Positions 45,186-60,981 of a stretch of 64,000 nucleotides of DNA are shown here, one piece after another (positions within the stretch are counted from its first letter, which is position 1; each line of letters opens with the position of its first letter). The stretch lies in NCBI GenBank assembly GCA_035578155.1, contig JAPWDM010000023.1:4662154-4726153 (forward strand), in the 5' to 3' direction. Under the pieces are notes generated by a model that did not search any database, was not told the DNA's origin, and saw nothing but the letters and a program-made list of their open reading frames with translations. Position numbers and translations under genes: made by a program. This DNA is from Brachynemurus nebulosus (Eukaryota; Arthropoda; Insecta; Neuroptera; Myrmeleontidae).

Positions 45186-46156
45186 ATGTTTAAAATGTAC
45201 TTAAATTTATCATTTTTAATTATATTCTCAATTTCGTATGTGTTTTGTGCTATAAACACTGAAGGTGAACAGTGTTATTCATATGCCGGTGGTACTGTTT
45301 ATCCTCAGGATAAAGATTCAGATAAAACTGATCATAAATTGCAATGGACTAAAGCTGTTAGTAAGTTCACAATAAATTAATTTTTAGTAAATATGTACGT
45401 ATAATATTTATTTTTTGATTGTAGTATCACAGCCCGCACCACAATGGGAGGGTACAGCTGTTATAAATGGTGAATTTAAACAACTTAAATTATCTGATTT
45501 TTTGGGGAAATATCTTGTATTCTTCTTTTATCCATTGGATTTGTAAGAAATAATACCAAAACATAATAATATTTTGGTTCATGTAAATACTAAAAAAAAA
45601 ATTTTTTTTAGTACTTTTGTGTGCCCAACTGAAATTCTCGCATTCAGTGATAGAATTAAAGAATTCGAAGAAATAAATACGGCTGTGGTTGCCTGTTCAG
45701 TAGATTCGCATTTTACACATTTAGCGTGGATGAGCACTCCACGACGTGAAGGTGGCCTTGGAAATGTTAATATACCTATACTTTCAGATTTAACTCATAA
45801 AATATCAAAAGACTATGGAGTTTATTTGGACGACTTAGGGCACACTTTGCGAGGTTTATTTATAATTGATTCTCGGGGAATACTTCGTCAAATTACTATG
45901 AACGATTTACCAGTTGGTCGTAGCGTGGATGAAACTTTGAGGCTTGTACAAGCATTTCAGTATACCGACAAGCACGGGGAAGTTTGTCCAGCTGGTTGGA
46001 AACCAGGACAAGATACGGTAACATTTACATATTTTATTTCAATTAAAAATTTTAACTTCCCTACTATTTCCACTTTTAATTAATTAATTAATTGATTTTT
46101 TTTTTCAGATAATTCCAAATCCTGTCGAAAAGAAAAAATATTTTGAAAAACATTAA
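45186..46156 (+). CDS. PRDX4: Peroxiredoxin-4, ER typical 2-Cys peroxiredoxin
   Basis: Reduces hydrogen peroxide in the secretory pathway. Four exons, 45186-45360, 45425-45542, 45612-46017 and 46109-46156, phases agreeing, 248 residues. A signal peptide covers about 1-21 ([14 protein letters not shown]). The N-terminal extension has the extra cysteine typical of PRDX4 (CYSYAGG, Cys30). The peroxidatic cysteine is Cys102 in FTFVCPTE and the resolving one Cys223 in GEVCPAGW. The sensitivity motif GGLG is present (PRREGGLG) and a C-terminal KYFEKH supplies the YF motif, so it should be hyperoxidation-sensitive as in the family. All introns are under 100 bp. AATAAA overlaps the stop region (46155-46160). 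Start chosen because it directly precedes the signal peptide. Confidence 0.96.
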
Positions 46157-46160
46157 TAAA

Positions 46161-48134
46161 ACTTAATTTATTTTTAAAGACTGAACATGAACAAAATTAT
46201 TTTGAATATTACATTTTGTTTTGTTAATTTTACTGCAAGCAAAAATTGAACAAATAATTTTTTAGATTTCACAATATCACAATTTATTTTTATAAGGATT
46301 TTTAAGAAATTGTATTTTTAATACATTATTGTTTTCTAACTCTGTGTGTGTGTGTAATAATTATGAAATTTTAAGAACAATTATCAGAGAATGTTGTTTT
46401 CTTCTATTATAATTTTTAACTCTTTGCACTCAAGCAAAAAAAAAAGTGAGTTGTAAATAGGCTGGTAAGACATGTAGCACATGACAACGACCGACGTTCT
46501 TTTTTTGACGGATTCTTTTGACGTTCTAACCTTGTTTCCCCAAAGTTGAATACTAAATGCGCTAAATACGTCCTCAATGCTGTTATTATTAGTTTTTAAT
46601 TTTAAAAAGATAATTCAACATGATTTTGTATTATTTTATTTACAATTTTTCTAATAAATGAATGTGTTTGCAGTTATTAAATACAATATTCATGTAATGT
46701 GAAGTATGAGCAGTCTTTACAGTTCAACATTCAGTGTGTCATGTGGTACATGTCTTATGATCCAACAGACAAAACACCTTTAAATATGGTAGAGTTAATG
46801 GACAAACCATCTTGTCATGCTGTACATGTCTTATAAGCGCAAAGGGTTAACTTCTGTACCTGAGAAGCATAATACTGTAACTCAATTTTGTACGATTTTT
46901 AGGTTTTTACACTATTCTTATAGTATATGCTCGTCTCCAAAGGTTATAAAACTGTTTGAGATGTGGAATTTTATCATAACGTATTTCTCCAAAAATCTAT
47001 AAGCAGAACAGTGCAATTTTGATAAAAAAATTCACATTTTGTAAACTTGTAAATTAAAAAACGATTGTAATTATATTCATGGTGGATTTCAGTTATAACG
47101 ACGATAAGTCGCTCCATCTGAATTTGTTAATAAATTATCTAGACTAGACTTTTGCCGAAACAATATATGTTTAAAAAATAAAAATAACAGTGACAGGCCG
47201 ACACACGTATTAAATATGTATAAATGTAAACAAAAGATCAGTTATTCACAAAATCGACATTATATTTAAAGTCCTTATAACCAAATAAATTTACAGTGTG
47301 TGTACAGAATTGGGTATTTGACTGATGTAACATTTGATAGTAAAATATAGTGAATAACATAGCGTATGATTCAGTAATAATGATTAACTATTTATAATAA
47401 TTTAAAAAAAATATATAAATATTGTATTTTTTTAATAAAAATTACGAATTTGGAATTAGCGGCTAAAAATGCTAATAAAATGATTAAAACGATTTATTTG
47501 GGCATGTGACGTCACAGCACAAAAGATTTAATATTACAAAAAAGATGTTTTTGAAAAAGACTCACATTTTACTTTTTGGGATTCGAAACAATTATACGGA
47601 TATTTGACGTCACAAATGAATTAGAAATCAATCATTCCGCTTTAAACTTCTATTTCTCTATTATTTGTTAACGGATTTTAAAAATTTTTTTACGTTTATT
47701 AGTTTTGGTCTCTACTTTAGTTAAATGCAACTACATTTTACATTATTCGCACTACTTCTTCATTGTAAAAAATTAATTTTTATTTATTAGTAGTCTTCAT
47801 AATCTTTGTTAAATTTGTTAAACTTGTTAAATGTTATTTATGTTATTCTTCAAAATAGATAAAAATCATGAACGACCTATTTGCAACTCTGTTAATTATT
47901 ACATATTTGACAGTTACGACAGTTATTTTATAGTTTTAAACCAGTTCTCGATTTCAATTTAACAAATAACATGCTCTTGGCCTTGTTATTTGTTATCGTC
48001 GAATTTCATCAATTTTTTCTCGATTTGTTAATTTTTTTCTTCGAAATAACACATTTAACATGTTATAGCATGTTTAACAAAGATTATGAAGACTACTATT
48101 TATTTTATGAAATTAACAAAAAAACAGATCTTTT
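46161..48134. other. Intergenic between convergent PRDX4 and CHAF1B
   Basis: No gene seen. A probable fold-back element lies at about 47788-48098: TAGTAGTCTTCATAATCTTT at the left is answered by AAAGATTATGAAGACTACTA at the right. It ends some 36 bp before the CHAF1B stop codon, so it is probably in that gene's 3' UTR. Confidence 0.6.
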
Positions 48135-51100
48135 TCAATTCAATAACTGTTTTTTACTTTTTGGACTGGATAATGTTATGAGTTGAACACGTCTCGGTGC
48201 TTTTGGGGTAATTTTTATATTTTTATTTTCATTTGTTTCGTTCGATATCGAATGATTATCATTTAATTCACACATGTCTGTTGTTTTCGTTTGTTTTTGA
48301 TCTAGATTAGTTTTTTCAGGCTGCTGTTCACTTTTATTCGTGCTGTTGGTGTTGTTTATGCTAATTTCATCTGTTTGTGTTTGTTCATTATCTAGAAATT
48401 TTTTTATAGGAGAATTTTTTTTCGTATCTGATCCTGTTATATTTTCAGGGTTATTTTCTAATTGTTTACTTGATACTCCATCAGTTTCAGTCTTTACTTG
48501 ATAACTATCTTCATTAATGGCTTCAACTTCCATATTTTCTTGATTGTTTGCAATAGTTGTAGTCGATTTATTACTATCGATTATATTAGAAGAGTTTTCC
48601 TTATCAAATTTTGTTAGATTTTCTGAATTATTTTCAAGTTGTTCATCATTAGTAGATCCTCCTTCAGTTTTAGCTTTCATTTGGTTACTACTTTCATCAA
48701 TACTGTCAACTTCCATGTTTTCTTCAGTAACAGTATCGATATTGGAAGAATTTTCTTTTTGATCAGTTTCTGTTACATTTTTAGGCTTATTTTCCAATTT
48801 TTCAATAAATTCATTATCAGTATTAATAGAACAATTTTCTTTATTTTCAGTTTTCAATTGATTACTTCGTTCTGTTTGATTGTCGTTAATAGCAGAAATG
48901 CTTTCTTGATCAAATTCTGTTATGTTTTCTAATTGTTTAGTCGAAAAATTAGAAAATACTGTATTAGTAGAATTTTTATCGAGTCCTGTAATAATGTTTT
49001 CTGACGTATTGTTTGAATTACTGTTATCAGTAGATTTGTCTTCAATTTCATCAACTTGCATTTTTTCTTGATCGGAAATAGAAATTTCTTCATCTTGAGA
49101 GTTCTGAGATTCGTCTTCTAAATGCAAACTAATATCTTGCGAATTGATGTCGCTTATTAATTGGATCGGTTCATCTTCTACTTCGGTGGTTTTCGTTACT
49201 TCAACCTGCTCTATCACATTTTTTTCTTCCGGTATATAAATATCGCCTAATTCACCGATTTTAAATGTGACTAAACTGCAAAAACCATCCGTGGAAGAAA
49301 TGGCTACAATTAGACCGTCATGTGACCATGTGATATCCGTAATTCGTGTATAATGAATATTTGTGACGGCTGCAAATGGATGAATTTGTTGTGTGTCATA
49401 AAATACTACTGATGTTTGAGAGGCAACGGCGATTATCATTCGATACGGTAACGGTATCATCGGTTTTGGACCGTCGGCTCGCAATTCAAATAAAACGGGA
49501 CAACACCGTACAGCAACAGTAAACTGATCACATGGTAGAGCAAGTGTTGGCCTGCCAAAAAGAGTTAATATTGTTATTCAATTCTATGAAATTATAGATA
49601 GGTTCATTCCATTTACAAATATTGAATTGTGTTGAATCGTTCAAATAATATTGGAATTGATAGTAATAAATCGTGCGCAAGTACAGTTTCAAGATTTCAA
49701 ATAAAATTTATAATAATGAATTGTACAAGGAACGTTTTTTTAAAAGTTGATTTGTGTTTAAGTTCAAAATTATTTCTACAGACGTCATCACAAATAATAT
49801 GATGTTGATGTAGGGATATTTCTTTATTAGTGACTTTTAAATTTTTCATATCATTATTTTTATTTTAACGATTTTAACCTTTTTTTTTAATTCAAAAAAC
49901 TTTTTTTTATAACACCCGCTTCTAAAGTTCAATATTCGAGTGTTGTGTAGCGGGTGTAAAGAGCAGTATTCATATCATTGTAAAACAAACGACAGTAACT
50001 GTGCGCGAAAGTACAATACTGTGCGTAAAAGTAGCTAACTATGCGAGAAACTAATGATATTCATTTGTCAATAATAATCATATTCAAATTAAACATGAAA
50101 ACGATCAACAAATTAATAAAAAAACAACGATCTACAAATTAATAAAAAAAATTTTTTTCATATAACCTTATTAGAAAATAAAATTAACCTTACTATCTAA
50201 AACTGCTTAAAAATAATTAATTTTTTTCTCTCTATTAAACTTTAGAAGTCGTCGTTATAAAAAATTATGTTCGATACGTATGCGTAAAGTGAGGTATCCA
50301 GTAGGCGGAAATTGGGGTACGAGTCTAAGGGACTGACGCATACACAACGAGATCTCGTGCGCTTACCCCCACTCGCCTGACGGCTCGTGGGGGTATACAG
50401 CGGACTCGATCTCGTTATGTATGCATCAGTCCCTTAGACTCGTGCCCCAATTTAAGCCTACTAGAATAATTCTCTTTACGCATACGTATCGAAAATAATT
50501 ATTCTAAATTATTAGAATACTATCTGGAAGTTTGTGAATACAAGAAACTGTATATTATTTGAAAATAACTGAGAAATTTAACTTAACACTCGGAAATGTT
50601 GTATAAAATCCTTATCGGAATGTAGTGCAACAGTTTTTTCCGGAAAATTTTCAATTTTCTGGCGTAATTGCCGCTTAATAAATATTTCGTTAACAACAAA
50701 CTTGTCGCTCTTCGATGAACTGTTAGCTGACGAAAATGATGTATCCGACATAATAAAAATGTTAACTAAAATATACATTTATATTAAAAATCAATTTTGA
50801 TTCATTAAAAAATATTAATACAAAAGTTTAGTTAGTTATTTATAAAATTAAAAAAAAAAAATTATATGTAACAATTAAATAAACAAACTATTATATATGG
50901 CGAAGAATATTTAACTTTGTCAAATTTTCACTTAAATATAGAAAAATACTTTTTCACAAACTAGTTTTCGGTTTCTTAAACCATTCTCAGGTGAACTCTG
51001 AATTGAATCGATCGTGAGTTCAATTTAGAGTTCACCTTAGGATGATTTGAAACCGAAAACTAATTTGTGAAAAAGTAATTTTCTATTGGCGACGCAAAGA

Positions 51101-53585
51101 TTCTCACTCACGTCTCTGGTAGTAAAATTAGAACGAGCATCAAGTAAAAATATACGTATACGATTAATGGGCGCTTTATAAAATCTAGTAATCCGCGCAT
51201 AATTTGTATAGTACATTTTTCTATCGACAATTAAACGTATACAAAATTTTTTACTTGATACATTTTCTAATTTAACAAACCAGGAGCGCTCGAGTAATCG
51301 TTACGTCGCCAATATTTAAGTGAAAATTTGACAAAGTTAAATATTTTTCGCCATATATATTATGGATTTTCACAAGGTAAAATTATCTACAATTAATTGT
51401 ATAAACAAACTATTACTTTTTATTAATTACAATACCCAACAACAATAACAGAGTTCTATATTACTGATAAAACTCTTAACGGTCGCTATTGATGGGTAAT
51501 ACAGGAGTCCTTAAAACAAGAATTTCAAATATCTGTAAGGTAGCGGTTACACTGGATACGAATTCATCCGAAAATTCATTCGTACGAGTTAATCCGAGTT
51601 AATACGAATTAAACAAAACCATAAATTTAGACATGCGTGGTTACACTGCTTACGACTCTTTCGTACGAGCTCGTACGACTTTTTGATACGACCAAAATAT
51701 TTTGTTTTTTGATGTGAATTCGTACGAAAAAAATTATGGATATAGAAAAAAATAATTATTTTTGTTGAATAAAAACAATCTTTAAGGGATTAAAAACGTA
51801 AATATTATCATTATAGAAAGTTAAATAAAAAATTGTGGAATGAGATGGCAGAGGAAATGTTTAGATAATTTTTTTAATTAAATATATTACGATATAATAA
51901 AGCTAACCTAACCTAACAAAAACTATAGTTAAAGTATGTGTAGTGAAAAATTAATTAACTAAATATTGAAGCTGAAATTCAGTAGATTTTAAAATATAAT
52001 TGAATGTGACTTGCGATATGTTCAAGTACTCTACAAATTTCTGTTCGTCTTAAAAAATTTGTTTAAAGCAATTCCAGAACTCAGCTTTTTTTTGCTCTAC
52101 ATGAATAATAAAGAATCGCTTACCCAGAATTGTTTGTTTTCTATAATTAGAAATTTTGAAAACGGTGATTCTAATAAATAAGATACGGTAGCTGGATCCA
52201 TTGTTTGATATCATGCAATATGTACTAACGGTTTTCAGTTTAAATTTAAATACGAATTCGTATTACGATTGCGTATCCAATGTAACCACACAGTCGTACG
52301 AATGAATTTCGTACGATCTCGTACGAATCAATTTTCGTACGAATTCGTATCCAATGTAACCGCAACCTAAATCACTTCGAACTGATAGAACCTTTTAAAT
52401 ATGAATTTGAATTTTAAATTAAGAAAATGGAATAAAGAATGAGGAATAACCGTCATTTCAAATACTAGAATTTGTATAACAGTTATTCACGTTATTCATT
52501 TAACAAATAGCTCTTTCTGCGCATGCTTATAGATAATGAATAGTTCAAATGTTTGTAAATGGAATGAACCTAAAAAAAAAACGTACTGTTTAAAGGAATA
52601 TCGCGTATAAATATAAGTAAAATAAAGTTTTTTTCGACATAGATCAGTTTCCACGCAACCAGCAGGTGCAATAAGAAGACTTCCATCTGGGGAAAATGTT
52701 AGTCGCCGAAAATATGATTTGAGTGTATCGTCGTGGTACAATCTTACAGTTTTTCCATACAGTGGACTCGATTCAGGGAATGGTAACGTTCCTTTACTAC
52801 TTCGTGATATTATTTTACGTGTATATGCATCAAAAATTCTACAAGTTCTGTAAAAAATAATGTTTTAGCAATTTTTACGCGAACATTTACAAGTTTAGTG
52901 ATACGGATATAAGTAATTTTTTACCTATCGCTGCTTAATGTTGCAAAATATTTATTTAACGGATCCCACGTTACGCCTTGTACAAATCCTTTATGAGCGG
53001 GTTGAATAATATATTTTGTAGATTTTTTAAGATTCCATAATATTGCTGTGTTATCAACAGAACCAGAAATAAGTTGATTTGAATCGGAACTCCACGATAT
53101 ATCATAAACATCGTCCATATGACCCCTTAATATTTTATATATTGTCCAACTTTCTTTGTATTCTTCCGAATCTGCCTCTAACGGTGGTGGATCCACATCT
53201 GTCCGTTTCTTCCATATTATAATACTAGATTCATCGTCACCAGAAGCTAAAAATTCCCCGGATGGAGACCATCGAACAACATTTACTGCCTTTTGATGTT
53301 TATTTAAATCTGCAGCAGGCTCGACAGATACTGTTCCACAATCATCCACAATCAAATACCAAATCTTTAACAAGATTACAAGTTTTGAAAATAAATAAGT
53401 TAATTAACTACATAATATGTGAGCTGTAAGCTGTAAGTAATATTATTCTACTTAGTACTTACCACAATGTGGCAATCACTACCTGAAGTTGCTAATCGAA
53501 TATATTCATCGACTTTCGGTTGAATATCTAAACTAAATACCGGGTCACGATTATTCCAGGATATTTCAGGAATAACACACTTCAT
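48135..53585 (-). CDS. CHAF1B: Chromatin assembly factor 1 subunit B (WD40 p60)
   Basis: The middle CAF-1 subunit, which brings H3-H4 to newly replicated DNA. Four exons: 53463-53585, 52925-53364, 52587-52847 and 48135-49551, phases agreeing, 746 residues. WD40 propeller about 1-385: [10 protein letters not shown] start, [84 protein letters not shown] and [13 protein letters not shown] are all family landmarks. Residues about 386-715 are acidic, N/S/E-rich, with four degenerate tandem modules. The extreme C-terminus [10 protein letters not shown] (about 726-735) corresponds to the conserved PRR(I/V) short motif of p60. The exon 3 donor (CA|GTACGT) was chosen because it alone restores the frame into exon 4. 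Intron 3 (3.0 kb) is full of transposons. Confidence 0.95.
48390..48945 (-). repeat. Tandem coding repeat in the CHAF1B tail
   Basis: Four modules of about 46-60 codons, each opening with a (K/E)(Q/K)LEN word, then an (E/K)N(I/L/V)T-D-(K/Q)-(E/K)(N/S)S segment; two also hold QVKTE or QMKAKTE after ENMEV(D/E). The repeat is visible in DNA as recurring TTTTCTAATTGTTTA-type words. Confidence 0.8.
49895..50510 (+). mobile_element. Repeat 'K', copy 2 (CHAF1B intron 3)
   Basis: Same orientation and order as 38740-39420, including the palindromic right part (GGGACTGACGCATACACAAC...GTATGCATCAGTCCC). Confidence 0.8.
50578..50751 (-). CDS. Uncertain 57-residue open frame in CHAF1B intron 3
   Basis: The minus-strand frame starting [18 protein letters not shown] has a serine-rich then basic then mixed composition that looks more protein-like than neighbouring AT-rich frames. 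No family is recognised. It could be a first exon, a transposon fragment or chance. It is not part of the WD40 protein, whose exons 3 and 4 join without it. Confidence 0.2.
   Translation of the reverse strand: MSDTSFSSANSSSKSDKFVVNEIFIKRQLRQKIENFPEKTVALHSDKDFIQHFRVLS
50895..51362. mobile_element. Double fold-back element in CHAF1B intron 3
   Basis: Outer arms ATATATGGCGAAGAATATTT and its inverse near 51350 continue into TTGTCAAATTTTCACTTAAAT on both sides. An inner palindrome (about 50945-51085) pairs TTTTTCACAAACTAGTTTTC with GAAAACTAATTTGTGAAAAA. Confidence 0.75.
51539..52367. mobile_element. PIF-like element, 829 bp, TAA TSD
   Basis: Begins GGTAGCGGTTACACTGGATA and ends TATCCAATGTAACCGCAACC; TAA on both sides (51536-51538, 52368-52370). 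The subterminal region is dense with TCGTACGA-type words in both arms. No transposase seen. Lies in CHAF1B intron 3. Confidence 0.88.
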
Positions 53586-55270
53586 TTTAATTGAACAAAT
53601 TATTTATCACCTGAATTATACAAAAAAAAAAAAACTATTTCCCGCCAAAAGATTGTTAGTTCATAGACAATATATATATACATATCTACCTCTATGGTAC
53701 ATGTCACAGGTGGCAACACAGAATACAGAAACCATAGAACACTAGAAGCCAACTAATATCGAAAAAGTGTAGCTCTCTTGGTGTCATTTGTTGGTCAGTC
53801 ACAGCTTAAGGCATATAGTCAGTCGGTGTCAGTCACCGAATCCACTACGATTGTTATGTATTGTAAGACCTTTGTTACTTGAGCTGCACGTTGCTCTATC
53901 TCATAATACATGTTTTGTAATTGTCTGTGTGAATACGCACACAGAAGCAAATATCAAACCAACACTACTGCAAACAGTATGTATACCTCTTTTCAGATAA
54001 AATTAATCATGAGTTTTCGTTAAAAAATTAAATAATTCTTATATTCGAAATAAATCGATCATCTATTCTTTTCTAAAAATAAACTGCAAATTTAAAATTT
54101 ACATAAATGCAATAATAAAAGAGATAAAGCCAGGAAAACGGAAATTATTTAAATTCAAAGTTACGAAGCATGGTTAAATTTAACTGAAATAGACCATACC
54201 TACACAAGTACACAATTAGTAATGCGAAGTGGGGATGATTTACGTCACCTGACGGTAGCATTTGGAATACTACCTATTATATTTTAGTTTGGCCCCTTGA
54301 CAGAAACGAAGTTACTACCTTGTACAAGTGATACCAGCGTGGACAAAAAATCCCTACCACTTCTCTACACTGTGTTATGTAGGTACCGTAGGTACCAAGA
54401 GGTTCGTCAATCAAACGAAAAGGACTTTGATTGTGGACTGCAGTATAGCCAGGTCCGGAATATTTTTGTTTTTATTATGTCATTAATGTTGGAAGTGAAC
54501 AAAAATATTTAAATTAATGATAATATAAAATACCCAAGTCAAGTTTTCAGAAAAGAGAATAAAAAATGATTAATATAATTTTTTCAATTAAATATAGATA
54601 AAATAAATATTTGAAATATATTTATTAAGGTTTGTCAGAAAAATAGATACAAATATATTGAATAATGTTACACATGTGTGTATATTCATTCTCTGTTTGT
54701 CATAGAATTCGGGAATTATGAAACATTAACGAAAAACTCTGTCTTACTTTGTTAATTACGGGTTAATTTGAATGTTTTCAATGTTTTTAATTCAACAACG
54801 TTATTCTACATCCTTTTTTGGAAATCGAAAATAGCTAACGTCTTTATTTAATGTCTTATACCGTGAATTACCGCAATTTGGTATAGAACACCGTACACCA
54901 GGCATGACTATAAAAATACATTGAAAAATTTTAGATGCCGGCCCTGAATTAACGAATTTCAAAGCAGCTATTAATAAAATTAGTTAAAATAACTAAATTT
55001 ACTTTTGGCACAAAATAACTAACAAAATGTGAAAAATTAATAAAAATAATTATATTAAACTGAATATTATATTATAATAACTAATAATTATTCAGAAATA
55101 ATACTTTAAAATTTAAAAATGACAGTTCATATACAAATATTGTTGATGATCAAGTGATGATCAGTTGATGCTATAAAACAGCTGATTGCAGTCCAAAAAT
55201 GAATACTTGTGAAGCATACCCACTCTCTTTCAGTCCAATAAAGTATGCCAATAAAAAAAAAGAAAAGTAC
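53586..55270. other. Upstream of CHAF1B; hAT fragment, otherwise nothing resolved
   Basis: 54020-54215 matches the CAGGGCTGGG hAT family (inverse of 2870-3100: AAAGCCAGGAAAACGGAAAT, AGCATGGTTAAATTTAA). Short frames at 53788 and 54297 have no recognisable motif. The CHAF1B promoter should lie in the first few hundred bases. Confidence 0.5.
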
Positions 55271-55274
55271 TGGC

Positions 55275-55862
55275 CGAAAGGAAATAATCTGCACCCTTCA
55301 TTTATGCAAATAAAAAAAATTGAACCCCTCTCAGTTTTCCATAAAAAAATATCAAAGTTACGTCATTTTAACACGACAGTATCCTGAAAATTAAAGGTTT
55401 TTCCAACCCTCTTATGGGTGATAAAAAATGAACCTTTTTTTAAAAAAATTGAGCCACCTTTAGATTTTCGATTATTTAGATGGTTTTATTACAGTAAAAA
55501 TGATTACTCAGCTATAACAGGCTAACTACGCATTCGTTGGGCGTCAAAAACAGGCAAAGCTCAGATATCTAAATTAATTCACATATTTACATATTTTAAC
55601 CAAGGCATGCGCAGTTAGCTTGTTATAGCTGAGTAATCATTTTTATTGTTTATAATAAAAGAATATAAATAATAGAAAATCTAAAGGTGGCTCAATTTTT
55701 TTTAAAAAAGGTTCAGTTTTTGTCACCCACAAGAGGGTCGGTAAAACCTTTAATTTTCAGGATATCGTCGTGTTAAAATGATGTAACTTTGACATTTTTT
55801 TATGGAAAACTGGGAGGAGTTCAATTTTTTTTATTTGCATAAACGGCCCCCTTCTGTCCAGA
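55275..55862. mobile_element. Long inverted repeat, arms about 260 bp
   Basis: Left-arm words GAAAGGAAATAATCTGCACC (weak), TCAAAGTTACGTCATTTTAA, AAAATTAAAGGTTTT, ATTGAGCCACCTTTAGATTT and TGATTACTCAGCTATAACA all recur inverted on the right in reverse order, around a 120-bp loop at about 55530-55610. No coding content. Confidence 0.85.
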
Positions 55863-55971
55863 TTTTTATATGTACGCTGTTTCTGTATTCTGTGGGTGGC
55901 AAATTCCACCGAGCTAAGGAGTAAGGCTGGTCGTCCTTTGGATGTGGAAACGTGCGATATTTAATTCGGAC

Positions 55972-56399
55972 TACGGAGGATAGAGGTCAGGAGGAGTATC
56001 TCTTATGGGACTTGAATCGAAAAAGTGGCCCCTGAATTTGATGAAATAATAGTTCAATAAGTAACCAGAACGGCGCTGATAAGCAATCAGGGTTCGATCT
56101 GAAGTTAGCAATTATAAGTGAAGTGAAGTATGCTAAAGGGAAATACTAACTGTTAAAAACAATAAAAATTGAATTAAAAACAATAAAAATTGAATTAAAT
56201 ATAAAAACAATAAAAATTGAATTAAATATAACAGTTAAAACTGTTAGAAACAATAAAAACTGTTGTTTCAGTTTTAAAATTTTCAGCGCTTAATTTTAAA
56301 TTTAAGAATTTTACTACACTAGCGTCATCTTAATTTCATCTACTTTTGGGGCCACTTTTTATATATGGAGATACTTCTCCTGATAGTCTACCCTCCATA
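55972..56399. mobile_element. hAT-like element E1, 8-bp TSD ATTCGGAC
   Basis: Starts TACGGAGGATAGAG and ends GTCTACCCTCCATA. Perfect duplication ATTCGGAC at 55964-55971 and 56400-56407, which is A-element sequence. Subterminal CAGGAG/CTCCTG and AAAGTGGCCCC/GGGGCCACTTT also pair. Confidence 0.9.
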
Positions 56400-56639
56400 A
56401 TTCGGACGAATAGGCATGAAAACGGACGAACGATCAAACAGCTACAATATGGAGGGTAGATATCAGGAGGACTATCTTGGCCGGAAAACAATAGAAAAAT
56501 AGTTCAAAAAGTGTCCCGTTCTAAGTACTAAGTAACAGTTCAAAAACTCGCCAGAATAGCGCTATAGTTAGAATAGCGCCAGAATAGTTTTATAAAAATT
56601 TTTAAAATAAGAAAACTATTATATATAACAATTATAATA

Positions 56640-59142
<2,503 letters not shown>

Positions 59143-59150
<8 letters not shown>

Positions 59151-59297
59151 TCAAGTGCGTGTTTTTGACACGCACTAAGTAATGTCACCTCAGTGAAAGT
59201 GTTAATTTATGATTTTTTGGCTCGTTTTTTAAGTACAGTGAGAATACAACCCTCTTGCGTTTATTTAATATATGCATGTACAACTCTATAATTATAT
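59143..59297 (+). repeat. Interspersed repeat 'H', copy 2
   Basis: Inverse of 42311-42465. Directly follows R copy 2 at AAATTCG. Confidence 0.8.
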
Positions 59298-59646
59298 ATT
59301 ATACAGTCAGCCACACTCGTATTCGAACAGCAGCATACTTACCCATATGACAAAATTTAAACCGAATGGATTCCTATCATTTCCCACAAATTTGAACTTT
59401 TTTGTTTATAATATTAATAATTGGAATCTTCTACTTCCTATATAATATGCTAAAAAAATTTCATTACGAGTTTTTAAATATATATATAAATTTTAGTGAA
59501 TATCATTTTCGTATTCTAGGGACCTCAAAACATATTTCTGTTATGATCTCCGCCGGAGGTTGCGTCGTGACACCTACTGTAATAGCTTAGTTTTCGAAAT
59601 TCGCTAACAATAATTACATTACAACGCGGATGTTTTTCTTTCCTTG

Positions 59647-60841
59647 TATGGAAGGTAGACCGGAAAGAAGTTGGCGCCGAAAGTTGGAAAATCTTTCTGT
59701 TTTTTATATGGCTAAATTGCTCCCAAATTGCTCCTTTGGAATCAGTAATTGCTCCACCTGGAACTTAATTAATTACTTAATTAGTTATTTACAAACAAAA
59801 AAACTTTTTTGTTTGGCTATTTCTATTATCAAAATCTTGTTAAATAATGCATTTTTATACAATTACTTTATATCAAAAAATTGCTCCCAGTTTGCTCTAT
59901 CTAATTTAAAAGTTAGTTATTAATTTCTCTGAATAATAATTAAAATATATTAAAATAAAAAATATTATGAATTAGGTTATGTATTATTAAAACGTATAGG
60001 CAATCCACTATACTTTTAAGTCGTTTGCATATATTTAAGGATAATTGAATTTTGACAAGTTAAATAACATTATAAAAAAACAAAATATTTTAATAATTAT
60101 TCAAAAAAATTAAGATTTAGCTTTTAAATTAAATAGAGTAAACTGGGAGCAAGTTATTGACGTAAAGAAATTATATAAAAAAGTATTATTTTGGGAGATT
60201 TTGATAACTTAAATAACGGAAAAAAAAATTTTTTCTTTATAAATAACTAATTAAATAATTAAGTTTCAGGTGGAGCAATCACTGATTTCAAAGGAGCAAT
60301 TTAACCATATAAAAAACAAAAAGATTTTTCAACTTTCGGCGCTAACTTCTTTCCGGTGGAAGGTAGATATCAGGAGCACCATCTCTGTATCAAAAAGTGT
60401 CCATAGAAAGGCGTAAATAGTGACGGCGGTACTGTAGCAAAAGGGTAAGTTTGGGTAAATTTAGAGAAGTAAACAAGGAAAGAAAAACATCCGCGTAGTT
60501 ATGTAATTACTGTTTTTATATTATAATTATTACATATAATTGTTTTATTATTTTAAAAATTTTTATAAAACTCAACACAAAAAAGTCACTAACAGACATT
60601 AAAAGTTCATGTAATTATGAATCACTTTCAACGTGTTTCACAGCGAGTTTTTTGTAGGTTATTAAACAACACACTTCACTCCGTCGACAACTATAAAGTT
60701 CATTTCATACTCTTTTGCTACTCTAGCGCTATTCTGGCGAGTTTTTGAACTGTTACTTAGTACTTAAAACGGGACTCTTTTTGAACTATTTTTCTATTGT
60801 TTTCTGGCCAGGATAGTCCTCCTGATATTTACCCTCCATAT
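59647..60841. mobile_element. hAT-like element E3 nested in E2, 8-bp TSD TTTCCTTG
   Basis: Begins TATGGAAGGTAGA (split by F) and ends GATATTTACCCTCCATA, flanked by TTTCCTTG on both sides (59639-59646, 60842-60849). Its left subterminal sequence (GGAGCACCATCTCTG) equals E2's right one, and its right one (GGACTATC, GGCCAG) equals E2's left one, so it is the same family inserted in the opposite orientation. Confidence 0.85.
59660..60356. mobile_element. Fold-back element F nested in E3, 11-bp TSD
   Basis: Begins CCGGAAAGAAGTTGGCGCC and ends GGCGCTAACTTCTTTCCGG. The flanks are both TGGAAGGTAGA (59649-59659, 60357-60367). The arms continue to pair through AAAGATTTTTC and GGAGCAATT words. The 9-11-bp duplication suggests a Mutator-like class. 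Confidence 0.85.
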
Positions 60842-60981
60842 TTCCTTGTTTACTTCTCTAAATTTACCCTTTTGCTACAGTAGTGCCGCCACTATTTACG
60901 CCTTTCTATGGACACTTTTTGGTACAGAGATGGTGCTCCTGATATCTACCCTCCATAAGCTGTGATCTGTGAAGCTATACA

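Noticed and set aside
54297..54512. 71-residue plus-strand frame
   Set aside because: No recognisable domain; surrounded by repeat fragments.
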